From an uncultured Draconibacterium sp. (lineage in GTDB: Bacteria > Bacteroidota > Bacteroidia > Bacteroidales > Prolixibacteraceae): 64,000 nucleotides of DNA. The stretch is from positions 821,501 through 885,500 of the forward strand of contig NZ_OY771647.1 of NCBI RefSeq assembly GCF_963674925.1. Direction: 5' to 3'. Below the pieces are notes generated by a model. It searched no databases. It was not told where the DNA came from and was given only the letters and a program-made list of their open reading frames with translations. Shown here piece by piece: positions 44,078-53,105 of the stretch (within the stretch, counting starts at the first letter, position 1; each line of letters begins with the position of its first letter). The position numbers and the translations under genes are program-made.

Positions 44078-44875
44078 ATGATCAAATCAGAATACCACAT
44101 CGCAAAAATGGACTGTCCTTCCGAAGAGAATATGATTCGGATGAAACTGGACGGAATTCAGGCCATAAAAAAACTGGAATTTGATATTGAAAACCGCAAC
44201 CTTACGGTTTTTCACTCCGAAGAAAATGAGGAAATTCTGTCGCGACTGGAAGCCCTGAATTTTGGCGCAAAACTTTCGGCCACCCGCGAGGTAGATGAAA
44301 ACGAGTTTGCAACGGAAAGTTCCGACGTACAATCGAAACTACTTTGGTCGGTACTTTTAATCAATTTTGGCTTTTTTATTATTGAAATGACCACAGGATT
44401 GATATCACGATCAATGGGATTGGTAGCCGACTCACTCGATATGCTTGCCGATTCCTTTGTTTACGGGCTTAGTCTTTGGGCCGTTGGGTCAACAGTTATG
44501 CGAAAAAAGAAAGTTGCACGCCTGAGTGGTTACTTTCAGCTTACGCTAGCTTTACTGGGTATTATTGAAGTGGTGAGGCGCTTTATACAATTTGAAGCCA
44601 TGCCCGATTACCGCATAATGATTGGCATTTCGGTTCTGGCACTTATTGCTAATGCTGTTTGTTTGCTGCTGCTTCAAAAATCAAAAAGTAAAGAAGCACA
44701 TATGAAAGCCAGCATGATATTCACCTCCAACGATGTAATAATAAACAGCGGCGTGATTTTGGCCGGTGTTTTGGTATTGGTAACGCAATCGAAATATCCC
44801 GATTTAATAATTGGTTCCATCGTATTTCTGATTGTTGTAAGAGGGGCGATACGAATATTAAAACTTGGAAAATAA
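44078..44875 (+). CDS. CDF-family cation efflux-like protein with N-terminal HMA-like domain
   Basis: 265 residues. Residues 1-65 form a ferredoxin-like HMA-type domain with a single Cys (KMDCPSEENM). Residues ~85-260 carry about five or six membrane helices of the cation diffusion facilitator type; the metal site motifs read VADSLDMLADSFVYG in TM2 and TSNDVIINSGVIL in TM5, with Asp/Asn where classic zinc carriers have His/Asp. Lacks the usual C-terminal cytoplasmic domain. Probably exports a divalent metal from the cytoplasm; the ion is uncertain. Confidence 0.8.
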   Translation: MIKSEYHIAKMDCPSEENMIRMKLDGIQAIKKLEFDIENRNLTVFHSEENEEILSRLEALNFGAKLSATREVDENEFATESSDVQSKLLWSVLLINFGFFIIEMTTGLISRSMGLVADSLDMLADSFVYGLSLWAVGSTVMRKKKVARLSGYFQLTLALLGIIEVVRRFIQFEAMPDYRIMIGISVLALIANAVCLLLLQKSKSKEAHMKASMIFTSNDVIINSGVILAGVLVLVTQSKYPDLIIGSIVFLIVVRGAIRILKLGK

Positions 44876-44882
44876 TCCCAGC

Positions 44883-45710
44883 TTATTTTACCACATAATC
44901 AATTAAATCCCACAGTTCAACACGATCGATGATGCGTGCGTCGTTTGTTTTTTTCATCATTTCGCTAAAATCCTCGCCCGGATGAATCGCTTTAAACGGT
45001 TCCGCAAAACTAAGTTCGAACACATAGGAATAATCCGAAAAAGTATTCATGGTAATATACTGATATGGCCTGCCGGCACCACGCGGAAATATTACCGCCC
45101 AAAGCCCCCAGCCAATAGTTCTCCCCGAGCGTATCGACTCCTGGTGAATCGGCATCCAAACATCCTTCTCCAGCGCTTCATATTCCGAACCTTTTCCGGG
45201 CTCCACTTTCATATAATTCACCTGAATGTAATGCGCCGGATCTTCAAAAGGAATTGGCGGAATAGCCGCCACACTTTTATACAGCTCCGACCGAACAATT
45301 TCGCATGCCTTATTGGTGCGATCCATTATTTCGCCCAAACTCATATTGCTATGAACCTTGGCCGGAATTTCAAGATTCCACGGGTTTTCCAGTTTTTCCG
45401 GATCGTTATAAGTGGTAATCGCCACATAGTTGTAACTATTTGCCGAACCGGTAAATTCAACCGCATATAAACTCCAGCTGGCAATTATTCCCTGCTTTAT
45501 TCTTTCCTGGTGCATGGGTTTCCATATTTTCTGCTCCACCTCGAGGTATTTCAGGTGATTTTCAGGTTTCACCTTAAAATATTCAACCACCACATATACC
45601 TGATCAGCAGCCTTTACCGACGCCGATGCAAAAACAAATACGCTACAGAAAACAATCGCCGAAATTAAAGATGTAAGCCTGGCGAAATGTGATGATTGTT
45701 TAATTTTCAT
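44883..45710 (-). CDS. Exported protein with two repeated ferredoxin-like domains, unknown function
   Basis: 275 residues with a signal peptide ending near VKAAD. Two homologous halves of about 125 residues each: YFKVKP...IWKPMHQERIKQG...SWSLYAVEF and YMKVEP...VWMPIHQESIRSG...GWGLWAVIF. The pattern suggests two dimeric alpha/beta-barrel (NIPSNAP/EthD-like) units fused in one chain. The W-x-P-x-HQE segments are the best-kept part and may form a ligand site. No enzyme activity can be assigned. Convergent with the CDF gene. Confidence 0.72.
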   Translation of the reverse strand: MKIKQSSHFARLTSLISAIVFCSVFVFASASVKAADQVYVVVEYFKVKPENHLKYLEVEQKIWKPMHQERIKQGIIASWSLYAVEFTGSANSYNYVAITTYNDPEKLENPWNLEIPAKVHSNMSLGEIMDRTNKACEIVRSELYKSVAAIPPIPFEDPAHYIQVNYMKVEPGKGSEYEALEKDVWMPIHQESIRSGRTIGWGLWAVIFPRGAGRPYQYITMNTFSDYSYVFELSFAEPFKAIHPGEDFSEMMKKTNDARIIDRVELWDLIDYVVK

Positions 45711-45820
45711 TCGTTTATATTTTTAATTTTTAATGGTAACTCATGTAACTCGCCTGGAATATAACGATGCTCTCAGTTACTATTTTTTGCCAGGCTCGTT
45801 TTATGGTAGTACGTTTTTTG

Positions 45821-48094
45821 TTAAAGATTAATCCAGTACGACATTTTTAATATCAGTCCCCTGTTCTTAGAAACCATTCCTTCGGGCAAAAAGTTCTCGG
45901 TGTAAACAAGGAATAAATCAGAAACGGGAGCAAACCGCCACTGTAACCTCGAATTGATGTTTACATTATTGCCCTGTTCGTTATACTGAATAAAATTGGT
46001 CCAGAAGATCTTCTCTGTGAATGTTAAATCAATTCGTGGACCAACCAGCCAAAAATCTCCGCTTGGATAGGGATCGGGCAAATCGATTTTGTTATACGAA
46101 TAATTCATTGCTAAACTGAAAATGGGTTTGATCCGGTAACGAAAAGTTCCCGATACATTTGTTGCATTTCCATTGTAAAAACCTCCATATCCCGCGCGGA
46201 TATCGAACGAAAAATCCTTTCTGCTATTGGAGGAATAACTGGCATTCATCGCATTCCAGGTATATTCCGTACCGGATGGCAAAGGTTCCGTTCCCTCCTC
46301 AAATTGCCAGGTCGGGTCAAAATCATCAAACAACTTCACGTAAGTGTTTTGCCACTCAACATTTATACGGCTGGAATTCAAAAAGTTTATACCATAGCCC
46401 GTTTCCATTTCTTTATCGGTAAATTCCCAGTTCGTGTCGAGGTAGTAATTCGACCGGAAACTTGGGCCGTGTGTACTAATTGTTTTACTGTCGGGGTAAA
46501 AATTGTAGCGCACAAAGGGGCCAAAGGTAAAGTAACCGGTACGCGGGAAAAAGCCCATTTCGGCATTAAAGTTTTCGGCAACATATTCATGCGTCCAAAA
46601 TGCCATAATTTTTCGGGTATTATACCGAACACTTGTTCCGTGCGCCCAGTGTTTTGAGGTATGAACAGGATCATCAGAATTAAAATAGTAGAAACTGCCA
46701 TCCCATTTATCGTCGGCCGACATTAAATTGTATTGCAGGCCATAAACGCGGTTGTACTCGTTCTGTGTTCCGAAATCAAATCCGTCATCCTGGTCTTTTG
46801 AGAAATTAATGCCCTGTTTCATGGCAACAATAGCGGATATATTGGATCGCCCGAAAACCTGCTTTTTAAACGAAGCAACCGTAAAATTATAAGCCGGTGT
46901 ATCATCAAATCCATCATTCATTTGGTGTTTGGTTTGGGCATTTAAAAATCCCACGCGCAATCCGTCTCCCACCTGGCCGCTTAAACGTGCTCCAAAAATC
47001 ATAGGAGATGACAAACCTATACGACGCGAGAAAAACACCTGCGACTGGCGGAATCCAAAATCGCTGAAAAGGTCGCTGTTTTCCATAAAGAACTGGCGCC
47101 GCTCGGGATAAAACAGCTCGAAACGGGTAACATTGGTTTGCTGGCGGTCGACTTCAACGGTGGAAAAATCGGGATTTAATGTCAGATCGAGATTTAAAGA
47201 AGTTGACAAGGCGACTTTTCCGTCGAAACCGGCATTCCAGTCCCAGCCAATTTTGTTATCTACCGAAAGATCCTGCTGAGTTGCAGAACCCGAAACATAA
47301 GGAATAATACTAATGTTTGAGCCGGCTTCAGGAGGAGTTCCATCCCATTTCAATTCTCCTGAATAGGTTAGTGATGTTGGCTGATATTGCCGTTTAACGG
47401 TGGTCCAGGTCGAGCGTTCGTTTCTTTTCAAATCATTTCGCACAAACTGGATATTCCAGTTACTGATATCATCTGCATACCGAATTGATTTAAAAGGAAT
47501 TTTGATTTCGGCCGTCCACCCCTCATCGGTTTTTTTTGTTTTCGAGTACCACACGTTATCCCACGAATCGGAAACAGCCATAAAACCACCGCCGCCACCG
47601 GTAATTAAACCTTCCATTTGTACACCCAAAGGCGTAATGGTAAATGCGTAACCATTTGTAAGGTCGTCGAAAGGATCGATAACCAACATTAAATAGTCGT
47701 TGTTTCGTTCCCTGTAATCCCTTCTCAACGATTCAACAATGTAGTTTCCCGGTAACTCATCGAAACAGGTTACTCCCACATACAAGTTATTATCATCGTA
47801 AAGTATACTGGCTTCGGTTTTCGAAAAAGCGGTTGTATCGTCCATGGGGTACTGCCGGTGAAAATCTTTTGCTTTATCGGCTGTTTGCCACACCGCTTCA
47901 TCAAGTACCCCGTCAATGGTAATATTCGCTTCGGTTTTTTTGATTTCCAGGGTCTTCTCCGGAATCCGTTTTCCCTTTGTTCGTGAAATTAGTGATAGTT
48001 CAAATCGGTCTTGTGCACTTCCCTCGAAAATCGAAATCATCCCCATTAATAGAATAAGTACTCCGCCTAATCCATAATTCTTAGTTCGGCTCAT
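45821..48094 (-). CDS. CBM9-like/DUF5916 outer-membrane protein
   Basis: 757 residues with signal peptide (cleavage near GSAQD). Residues ~50-230 resemble family 9 carbohydrate-binding modules (ITIDGVLDEAVWQTA, LYVGVTCFDE, GWTAEIKIPFKSIRY); the rest is the DUF5916 barrel-like domain (DFSTVEVDRQQTNVTRFELFYPERRQFFMEN, FFSRRIG). These proteins are common at the Bacteroidota outer membrane, role unproven. It lies 110 bases upstream (in transcription order) of the duplicated-domain protein and might be co-expressed. Confidence 0.88.
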   Translation of the reverse strand: MSRTKNYGLGGVLILLMGMISIFEGSAQDRFELSLISRTKGKRIPEKTLEIKKTEANITIDGVLDEAVWQTADKAKDFHRQYPMDDTTAFSKTEASILYDDNNLYVGVTCFDELPGNYIVESLRRDYRERNNDYLMLVIDPFDDLTNGYAFTITPLGVQMEGLITGGGGGFMAVSDSWDNVWYSKTKKTDEGWTAEIKIPFKSIRYADDISNWNIQFVRNDLKRNERSTWTTVKRQYQPTSLTYSGELKWDGTPPEAGSNISIIPYVSGSATQQDLSVDNKIGWDWNAGFDGKVALSTSLNLDLTLNPDFSTVEVDRQQTNVTRFELFYPERRQFFMENSDLFSDFGFRQSQVFFSRRIGLSSPMIFGARLSGQVGDGLRVGFLNAQTKHQMNDGFDDTPAYNFTVASFKKQVFGRSNISAIVAMKQGINFSKDQDDGFDFGTQNEYNRVYGLQYNLMSADDKWDGSFYYFNSDDPVHTSKHWAHGTSVRYNTRKIMAFWTHEYVAENFNAEMGFFPRTGYFTFGPFVRYNFYPDSKTISTHGPSFRSNYYLDTNWEFTDKEMETGYGINFLNSSRINVEWQNTYVKLFDDFDPTWQFEEGTEPLPSGTEYTWNAMNASYSSNSRKDFSFDIRAGYGGFYNGNATNVSGTFRYRIKPIFSLAMNYSYNKIDLPDPYPSGDFWLVGPRIDLTFTEKIFWTNFIQYNEQGNNVNINSRLQWRFAPVSDLFLVYTENFLPEGMVSKNRGLILKMSYWINL

Positions 48095-48577
48095 TTGGTT
48101 TTTTTAAATAGGAAGTTTTTATTTTACTCCCTTCCTGTTTATCAATATATTGTTGCGATTTATCAGTTGTCCATTTATATAAGCAATACATGAACAATGC
48201 AGTTAGATGGTCAAAGTATCAGAAGGTTTAATTAAATCATAATTGAAACGCTGAATAAAAGATTCAACGGGATGAATCGTTCGTTTTAATACCACTGAGC
48301 AATCAAACCAGTGTTCTTTATAATACAAAACCACAGTTGATTACGCCAATTCTTCAGAATTCCTGGCTGTTATAAATCTGACAAAATTCCAATCCGTCGA
48401 TAAAATCGCCCGGTTCTTCTATTTCATTTTAACAGCTACAGCTTTGCGCTTAGATTTGAATCAAATTAATAAAGCAAAAGTCATGAAACGAGCATGAAAA
48501 AGATTTTCAATTATTGGCGAATAATTACAATCATGCGAGTTCCATCTTATACCTTAATAACAAACAATTTTAATAAG
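48095..48577. other. 483-base intergenic stretch, only a possible promoter seen
   Basis: No gene, RNA or strong repeat recognised between the divergent DUF5916 and WM-repeat genes. TAGATTTG at 48451-48458 fits the -7 consensus for the plus-strand gene, giving a ~115-base leader, but no TTG lies at the right -33 distance. Confidence 0.35.
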
Positions 48578-48925
48578 ATGAAAACAAAAATTAAACAAGT
48601 TACAGCAGCAACATTAATCGTTCTTTCTTTAATGGGTATCGGAATAAATGCCTCGGCAACAGAACTTACGGGTTGCAGAGTCGTTGAATCATCGCTTGAG
48701 TTGGAAGACTGGATGACCGATGAAACATTTTGGAGCACTGCAAATATATTTGCACAGGAAACGGATGAAAATTTGCTTATTGAAGACTGGATGACCAGTG
48801 AAAATACCTGGTTCGTGGTTGAAAAAGCAATTGAACCAGAATTGGCACTTGAAAACTGGATGATCGATACAGAAAACTGGAATGTGGATGAGCCGGTATT
48901 GGCATTGGAAGTGCTAACGAAATAG
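48578..48925 (+). CDS. Small secreted protein with W-M-x5-W repeats
   Basis: 115 residues from the ATG at 48578; the frame extends upstream but MKTKIKQVTAATLIVLSLMG begins a normal signal peptide (cleavage near ASA). The mature part is acidic and made of three repeats centred on LEDWMTDETFW (W45-W52), IEDWMTSENTW (W71-W78) and LENWMIDTENW (W94-W101), spaced 26 and 23 residues, plus a degenerate fourth (LALEVLTK) at the C-terminus. Each has Trp-Met-five-Trp. No enzyme or known domain recognised. Single gene. Confidence 0.7.
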   Translation: MKTKIKQVTAATLIVLSLMGIGINASATELTGCRVVESSLELEDWMTDETFWSTANIFAQETDENLLIEDWMTSENTWFVVEKAIEPELALENWMIDTENWNVDEPVLALEVLTK

Positions 48926-49091
48926 TAGTATACATTATAAAAGTATCCCGGCCTCTTACCGGGCCGGAACACTCTCCCTAACCAAACAGGGTTTACTATG
49001 AAAAAAATTGCCTACAAAGCCATTGCCATGTAGCTCTTGTTATACGAGTTAAGTTGGTATAAAGTTGTCGCTCTCCTTTCGTTTAAAACGA

Positions 49092-49126
49092 AAAAGCGGG
49101 CCCTGGAAATCCAGAGCCCGCTTTTA
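49092..49126. terminator. Bidirectional terminator near efp
   Basis: AAAAGCGGGC / GCCCGCTTTT stem with an extended CTGG/CCAG top; A-run and T-run on the two sides. It lies 19 bases after the efp stop on the minus strand and also faces the plus-strand side. Confidence 0.85.
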
Positions 49127-49144
49127 TATTTAGCGTAAATTTGT

Positions 49145-49714
49145 TTACTGTTTTACACGCTCGCTATATGAACGGTCGGCAGTGCTTACGCGAATTACAT
49201 CGCCTTCGTTAATAAACATTGGCACCATAACCTCAGCACCTGTTTCAACAGTTGCCGGTTTTAAGGCTGTTGAGCTGGCTGTGTTACCTTTTTCGCCAAC
49301 AATTGTCTGAGTTACAGTCAACTCAACTTTGTCTGGCATTTCTGCTGTTAAAGGCAATTCTTCTTCGGCATGAAACTGAATTTCAATCAGTTGTCCCTCT
49401 TTCATCAGGTCGTTGTTTTCAACCATCGAATCAGGAATGGAAATCTGCTCGTAAGTTTCAGTATTCATTACATTTAATCCCATCTCATCGCGATACAGGA
49501 ACTGGTACTGACGACGCTCAACACGAACGTCATCAACTTTAACACCTGAGTTAAATGTATTTTCAATTACCCTTCCGGTTTTTACATTTTTAAGTTTTGT
49601 ACGTACGAAAGCGGGACCTTTACCCGGTTTTACGTGAAGGAATGATACAATGGTGTAAATATCACCTTTGAACAAAAAGCACATTCCATTTTTAAAATCT
49701 GCTGTAGAAGCCAT
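49145..49714 (-). CDS. efp: Translation elongation factor P
   Basis: 189 residues, rescues ribosomes stalled at poly-proline. KOW-like N-domain with the tip loop VKPGKGPAF, Lys32 being the counterpart of modified Lys34 in E. coli; two OB domains follow, ending GDVIRVSTADRSYSERVKQ. No EpmA/EpmB gene is near, so the modification, if any, is not indicated here. Confidence 0.96.
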   Translation of the reverse strand: MASTADFKNGMCFLFKGDIYTIVSFLHVKPGKGPAFVRTKLKNVKTGRVIENTFNSGVKVDDVRVERRQYQFLYRDEMGLNVMNTETYEQISIPDSMVENNDLMKEGQLIEIQFHAEEELPLTAEMPDKVELTVTQTIVGEKGNTASSTALKPATVETGAEVMVPMFINEGDVIRVSTADRSYSERVKQ

Positions 49715-49807
49715 GATAAATTAATTTCTTTTTATATGCGGTGCAAAAATAATTAAATCCGTTAAAAATCAAGCATTTCTAAACGCTTTTACTCAAAAGT
49801 CGAAAAT

Positions 49808-50542
49808 CTACTTTAAACTTTGTTCTACGCCATTAATTTTATAATGTTTTATAACGGCCTTAAGCGAACCGACCTGCATGTCGAATTCAATGTAAACCGG
49901 CACTTTTTCATCTTTTGCCAGGTAAAACCGCACTCCGTCTGATTTTTCAAGTACTTTCCCTTTCTGTACCGTTGGTGTTAACACGTGGCAATCCACCGTT
50001 CCAACATCGGTTTTAACCTTTTCGTCGCGCAAATACTGTATCGATATATCCGATATTTTATCGGCATTAATAGTAGGATAAACAACTGCATCGCCGGGCT
50101 GAAGATTCTCGAATGGATTTTTGTGCACAAAATAAAAGAACACCGAAACCAGATCAAGCAAATCATCGGGAACGGCACGCCAGCCACTTCGGCTGCTGTT
50201 TATCGAATCAACATCGTGGTAAAAAAGTGTTTCCGTGTAACGACGGTAGTTTCCTTCTTTTACATTTCGGATTGTTTTTACCGGAAGGCGCGTTTCTGCA
50301 TCTACATATGTTTCGTAAATATCATAAACGCCATAAAGTTTATTGGCCAAACCCGTTGTTTTTCCCATTACGTGGTAATGAATGGCGGGCCGGTCGTTAA
50401 AAACCGTATCACTGATCGTCATTTCGGCTTCGCCACCTTTTACGAAACTAAATTTCAGGTTGAATTTTATTGAGATATCTTCGGCACTTGTTGTTTGAGT
50501 TGCCAGGAAGAAAATGATCAGTATGGAGAATAACTTGTTCAT
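49808..50542 (-). CDS. DUF3108 exported protein
   Basis: 244 residues with signal peptide ending TTSAE. Beta-rich DUF3108 pattern: FSFVKGGEAEMTI, YHVMGKTTGLANKLYGVYDIYETYVD, NVKEGNYRRYTETLFYHD, VPDDLLDLVSVFFYF, DGVRFYLAKDEKVPVYIEFDMQVGSLKAVI. Resembles periplasmic lipoprotein-carrier-like folds, function unproven. Its ATG overlaps the tsaB stop (ATGA). Confidence 0.88.
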   Translation of the reverse strand: MNKLFSILIIFFLATQTTSAEDISIKFNLKFSFVKGGEAEMTISDTVFNDRPAIHYHVMGKTTGLANKLYGVYDIYETYVDAETRLPVKTIRNVKEGNYRRYTETLFYHDVDSINSSRSGWRAVPDDLLDLVSVFFYFVHKNPFENLQPGDAVVYPTINADKISDISIQYLRDEKVKTDVGTVDCHVLTPTVQKGKVLEKSDGVRFYLAKDEKVPVYIEFDMQVGSLKAVIKHYKINGVEQSLK

Positions 50543-51252
50543 TTTAATACTTTGTTTTTTGGAATGGTTGCAACAAAATCCTTTAAATAAAAAGGCTCGA
50601 AATAAGCAACGTCTTCAAATTCATTTTTGTTGTACTTAATTTCTGCCAGATTTTGCATAAATCGTGCCGTTGTTTTGTCGGGCCCGTTAAACAAGGCATT
50701 TGCGTGCGTTATTTTTTCGCGGCATTTATCCGCGCCATTTCCAAAAAACAATATTTTTTTTGTTTGAAGATGATCAGCAAAAGAGTTTTCATCGATAATT
50801 TCAGCGGTAACATCGCTAACTGCCTTTCCTCCGTTTTCGAACAGAGCGGTATAAACTTCCATACGGCGGGCGTCAATCATCGGACAAAACAACAGTTCTT
50901 CCCCATCAGCAGCCTTGTAAAATTCGCCGGCATTTTCGGCCACGTAATACCCCATTGCTTCTATCGAACCAATACCAATAAGTGGTTTCCCTAATCCGTA
51001 ACACAGACCTTTTGCTACCGACACTCCAATGCGCAAACCGGTGTACGATCCCGGACCTTTACTTACCGCTACCGCATCAATATTATGAATGTCGAAATTA
51101 TTTTCGCTAAAAAGATCCTCTATAAAAACGGTGAGTAACTTCGAGTGATTTAACCCCTCGGTGCTTTCTTTTTGGTAAAGCGTTTTACCGTTTTCTGCCA
51201 ATGAAACCGAACATACTTCGGTTGATGTTTCGATATTTAGAATAATTGCCAT
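50539..51252 (-). CDS. tsaB: tRNA threonylcarbamoyladenosine biosynthesis protein TsaB
   Basis: About 237 residues from the ATG at 51252; a longer frame starts nine codons upstream. NIETSTEVCSVSLAENG, GLNHSKLLTVFIEDLF and AVAVSKGPGSYTGLRIGVSVAKGLCYG are diagnostic for the ASKHA-fold TsaB, which scaffolds TsaD/TsaE in t6A37 synthesis. Translationally coupled to the DUF3108 gene. Confidence 0.94.
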   Translation of the reverse strand: MAIILNIETSTEVCSVSLAENGKTLYQKESTEGLNHSKLLTVFIEDLFSENNFDIHNIDAVAVSKGPGSYTGLRIGVSVAKGLCYGLGKPLIGIGSIEAMGYYVAENAGEFYKAADGEELLFCPMIDARRMEVYTALFENGGKAVSDVTAEIIDENSFADHLQTKKILFFGNGADKCREKITHANALFNGPDKTTARFMQNLAEIKYNKNEFEDVAYFEPFYLKDFVATIPKNKVLK

Positions 51253-51455
51253 TTGAATCTTTTTAACAAAGTTCTGCAAAAATAGTTATACCAATTGTAC
51301 TTTTAAATGCTGCATGGCAATAAAAAGTTTACAATGGTTAATGCCGATAATACAACAAAGGGGCAGATTAAACAAAGTGAATTGAAAATCAGCGAAGGCA
51401 TTATGGTTTTATGTTACTGAGCTAAAATATGCGACATTTTGTTGTTAAATCGGTA

Positions 51456-53105
51456 TTAAAGCTGAAGAAACTTTCCGTTTAAAACCACGCCGTCGAGTTT
51501 CATTTTTTTTGCCGTTTGCAATGCATCCTCTTCCGTATGAACGATGGGTTCGCCACCAGAGTTAAACGAAGTATTTATAAGTGCTTTTATACCGTACTTT
51601 TCATCCAGTTGTTTCAGCAATGCAAACAAAAACGGGTTATCCGATTCCTCTGAAATGGCTTGAAAGCGTGCAGTCCCGTCGGCATGAATAGCTCCGGAGA
51701 TTTCTTGTTGCTTTTCGGGTAACACAGCAAAGTCTAGCAACATAAATTTCGACAACAAATGAACTTCCGGTTGGCCGGTAAAGTATTTCACATTTTCTTT
51801 TAAAGCCACCGGTGCCAGCGGACGATACCATTCGCGGCCTTTCTTCTCCATGCTCAGTTTTTTCGACAGTTCTTTCGATCCGGCAAAAGCTAAAATACTG
51901 CGATTTCCCAAAGCACGCGGCCCGGCTTCTCCATAATTATTACAAATCCCAATCAGCTTTTTATCAGCCAGTTGTTTGGCCACTTCGTTTATGGTTTCTT
52001 CCAAGAAAGCAGCTTTATAATTCTCAACTCCCCAGTTGTTTAAATAAGCTGAATTAACCTCAACTTTCCCGTGTTTTTCCCACTCGGCAAAAGCAGCAGC
52101 CCCCAACGCCAGACCTGAATCCTCGGTACACGGAGGGATATAAATCTCCCTGAACATCCCGCTATTAACAATCCGTGTATTAGCCACAATATTTAAAGCC
52201 GATCCGCCGGTGTAGCACAAATTTTCTGCACCGGTTTTTTGCTGCAACATTTGCAGCTTATTCAATATTTTCTGAACGAAAAGTTCCTGCAGAGTAGCCG
52301 CAACATCCTGAATAAAGGGATCTTTTTGGTTAAACGATTTCAGATCGACTCCCCAGTCATTTTTGGCAGCTTCGAAAAACACTGATGTTTTTCCCCAAAT
52401 ATCCTGAAAGAAATTGTTGCTCTTCAGCCAATCGCCCAACTCGGGACGGTAATTTCCAAGCCCCGAAAATCCCATAAATTTTCCGGGAACGGCATTTTGC
52501 TCAGGCAGCTTTGCCCCGATAATGGCAAACACCAGTGCATTGGCATTAAACAGTGTTGAGTAGGGTTTTAAATCCCAATGATATTCGAGCCACCCCAACT
52601 GGCCGTTTTTATATACTGCAGCCGAAAAATTGCTTAAACTGGCACCTCCGTCAAAATGAACCAGCAAGCTGTTATCCTGCAGGTTTCCGTAAAATGGCAG
52701 GCACGAGAACATATGCGCCAACTCGTGGTTCAGCACCCACGCTTCTTTTTCTTCGCCAAACCACCAGCATTTACCTTTTTCCAAACCGGTGGCTAATTCG
52801 TAGTTTATTGGCGCTTCAAAACGTACTTCGCCACTTTGCAGCAAAAAGGTGCGCCCTACCACATTATCGACAAAAACCAGGTCGTAATCTTTGCCCAGAA
52901 GTTTCTTTTCCTTTAAAATCGATTTCAGGTGAATATGAAGCGAATTATCTCGTTTGCGGCGCGAAATCCTTTCCTGCTGCAGGAACCACTCCACTTTCCC
53001 GTTGTGCATCAAAGCCAGATTATGGTCGTGCACATAAAACGGGTGTTCATAATCAAACCGATCCTGAATACCATAAATCGCTAGAGTTGGTTTGTTCCTG
53101 TTCAT
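51456..53105 (-). CDS. NodU/CmcH-family carbamoyltransferase
   Basis: About 549 residues from the ATG at 53105, which overlaps the stop of the upstream gene as TAATG; a 24-codon longer start would lie inside that gene. Kae1-like N-domain (NHELAHMFSCLPF, LLVHFDGGASLSNF, NLCYTGGSALNIVAN) and C-domain with GEAGPRALGNRSILA, REWYRPLAP and LINTSFNSGGEPIVHTEEDAL. It transfers a carbamoyl group to a sugar or other hydroxyl acceptor via carbamoyl-adenylate. The acceptor is unknown, perhaps a surface glycan. Confidence 0.9.
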   Translation of the reverse strand: MNRNKPTLAIYGIQDRFDYEHPFYVHDHNLALMHNGKVEWFLQQERISRRKRDNSLHIHLKSILKEKKLLGKDYDLVFVDNVVGRTFLLQSGEVRFEAPINYELATGLEKGKCWWFGEEKEAWVLNHELAHMFSCLPFYGNLQDNSLLVHFDGGASLSNFSAAVYKNGQLGWLEYHWDLKPYSTLFNANALVFAIIGAKLPEQNAVPGKFMGFSGLGNYRPELGDWLKSNNFFQDIWGKTSVFFEAAKNDWGVDLKSFNQKDPFIQDVAATLQELFVQKILNKLQMLQQKTGAENLCYTGGSALNIVANTRIVNSGMFREIYIPPCTEDSGLALGAAAFAEWEKHGKVEVNSAYLNNWGVENYKAAFLEETINEVAKQLADKKLIGICNNYGEAGPRALGNRSILAFAGSKELSKKLSMEKKGREWYRPLAPVALKENVKYFTGQPEVHLLSKFMLLDFAVLPEKQQEISGAIHADGTARFQAISEESDNPFLFALLKQLDEKYGIKALINTSFNSGGEPIVHTEEDALQTAKKMKLDGVVLNGKFLQL

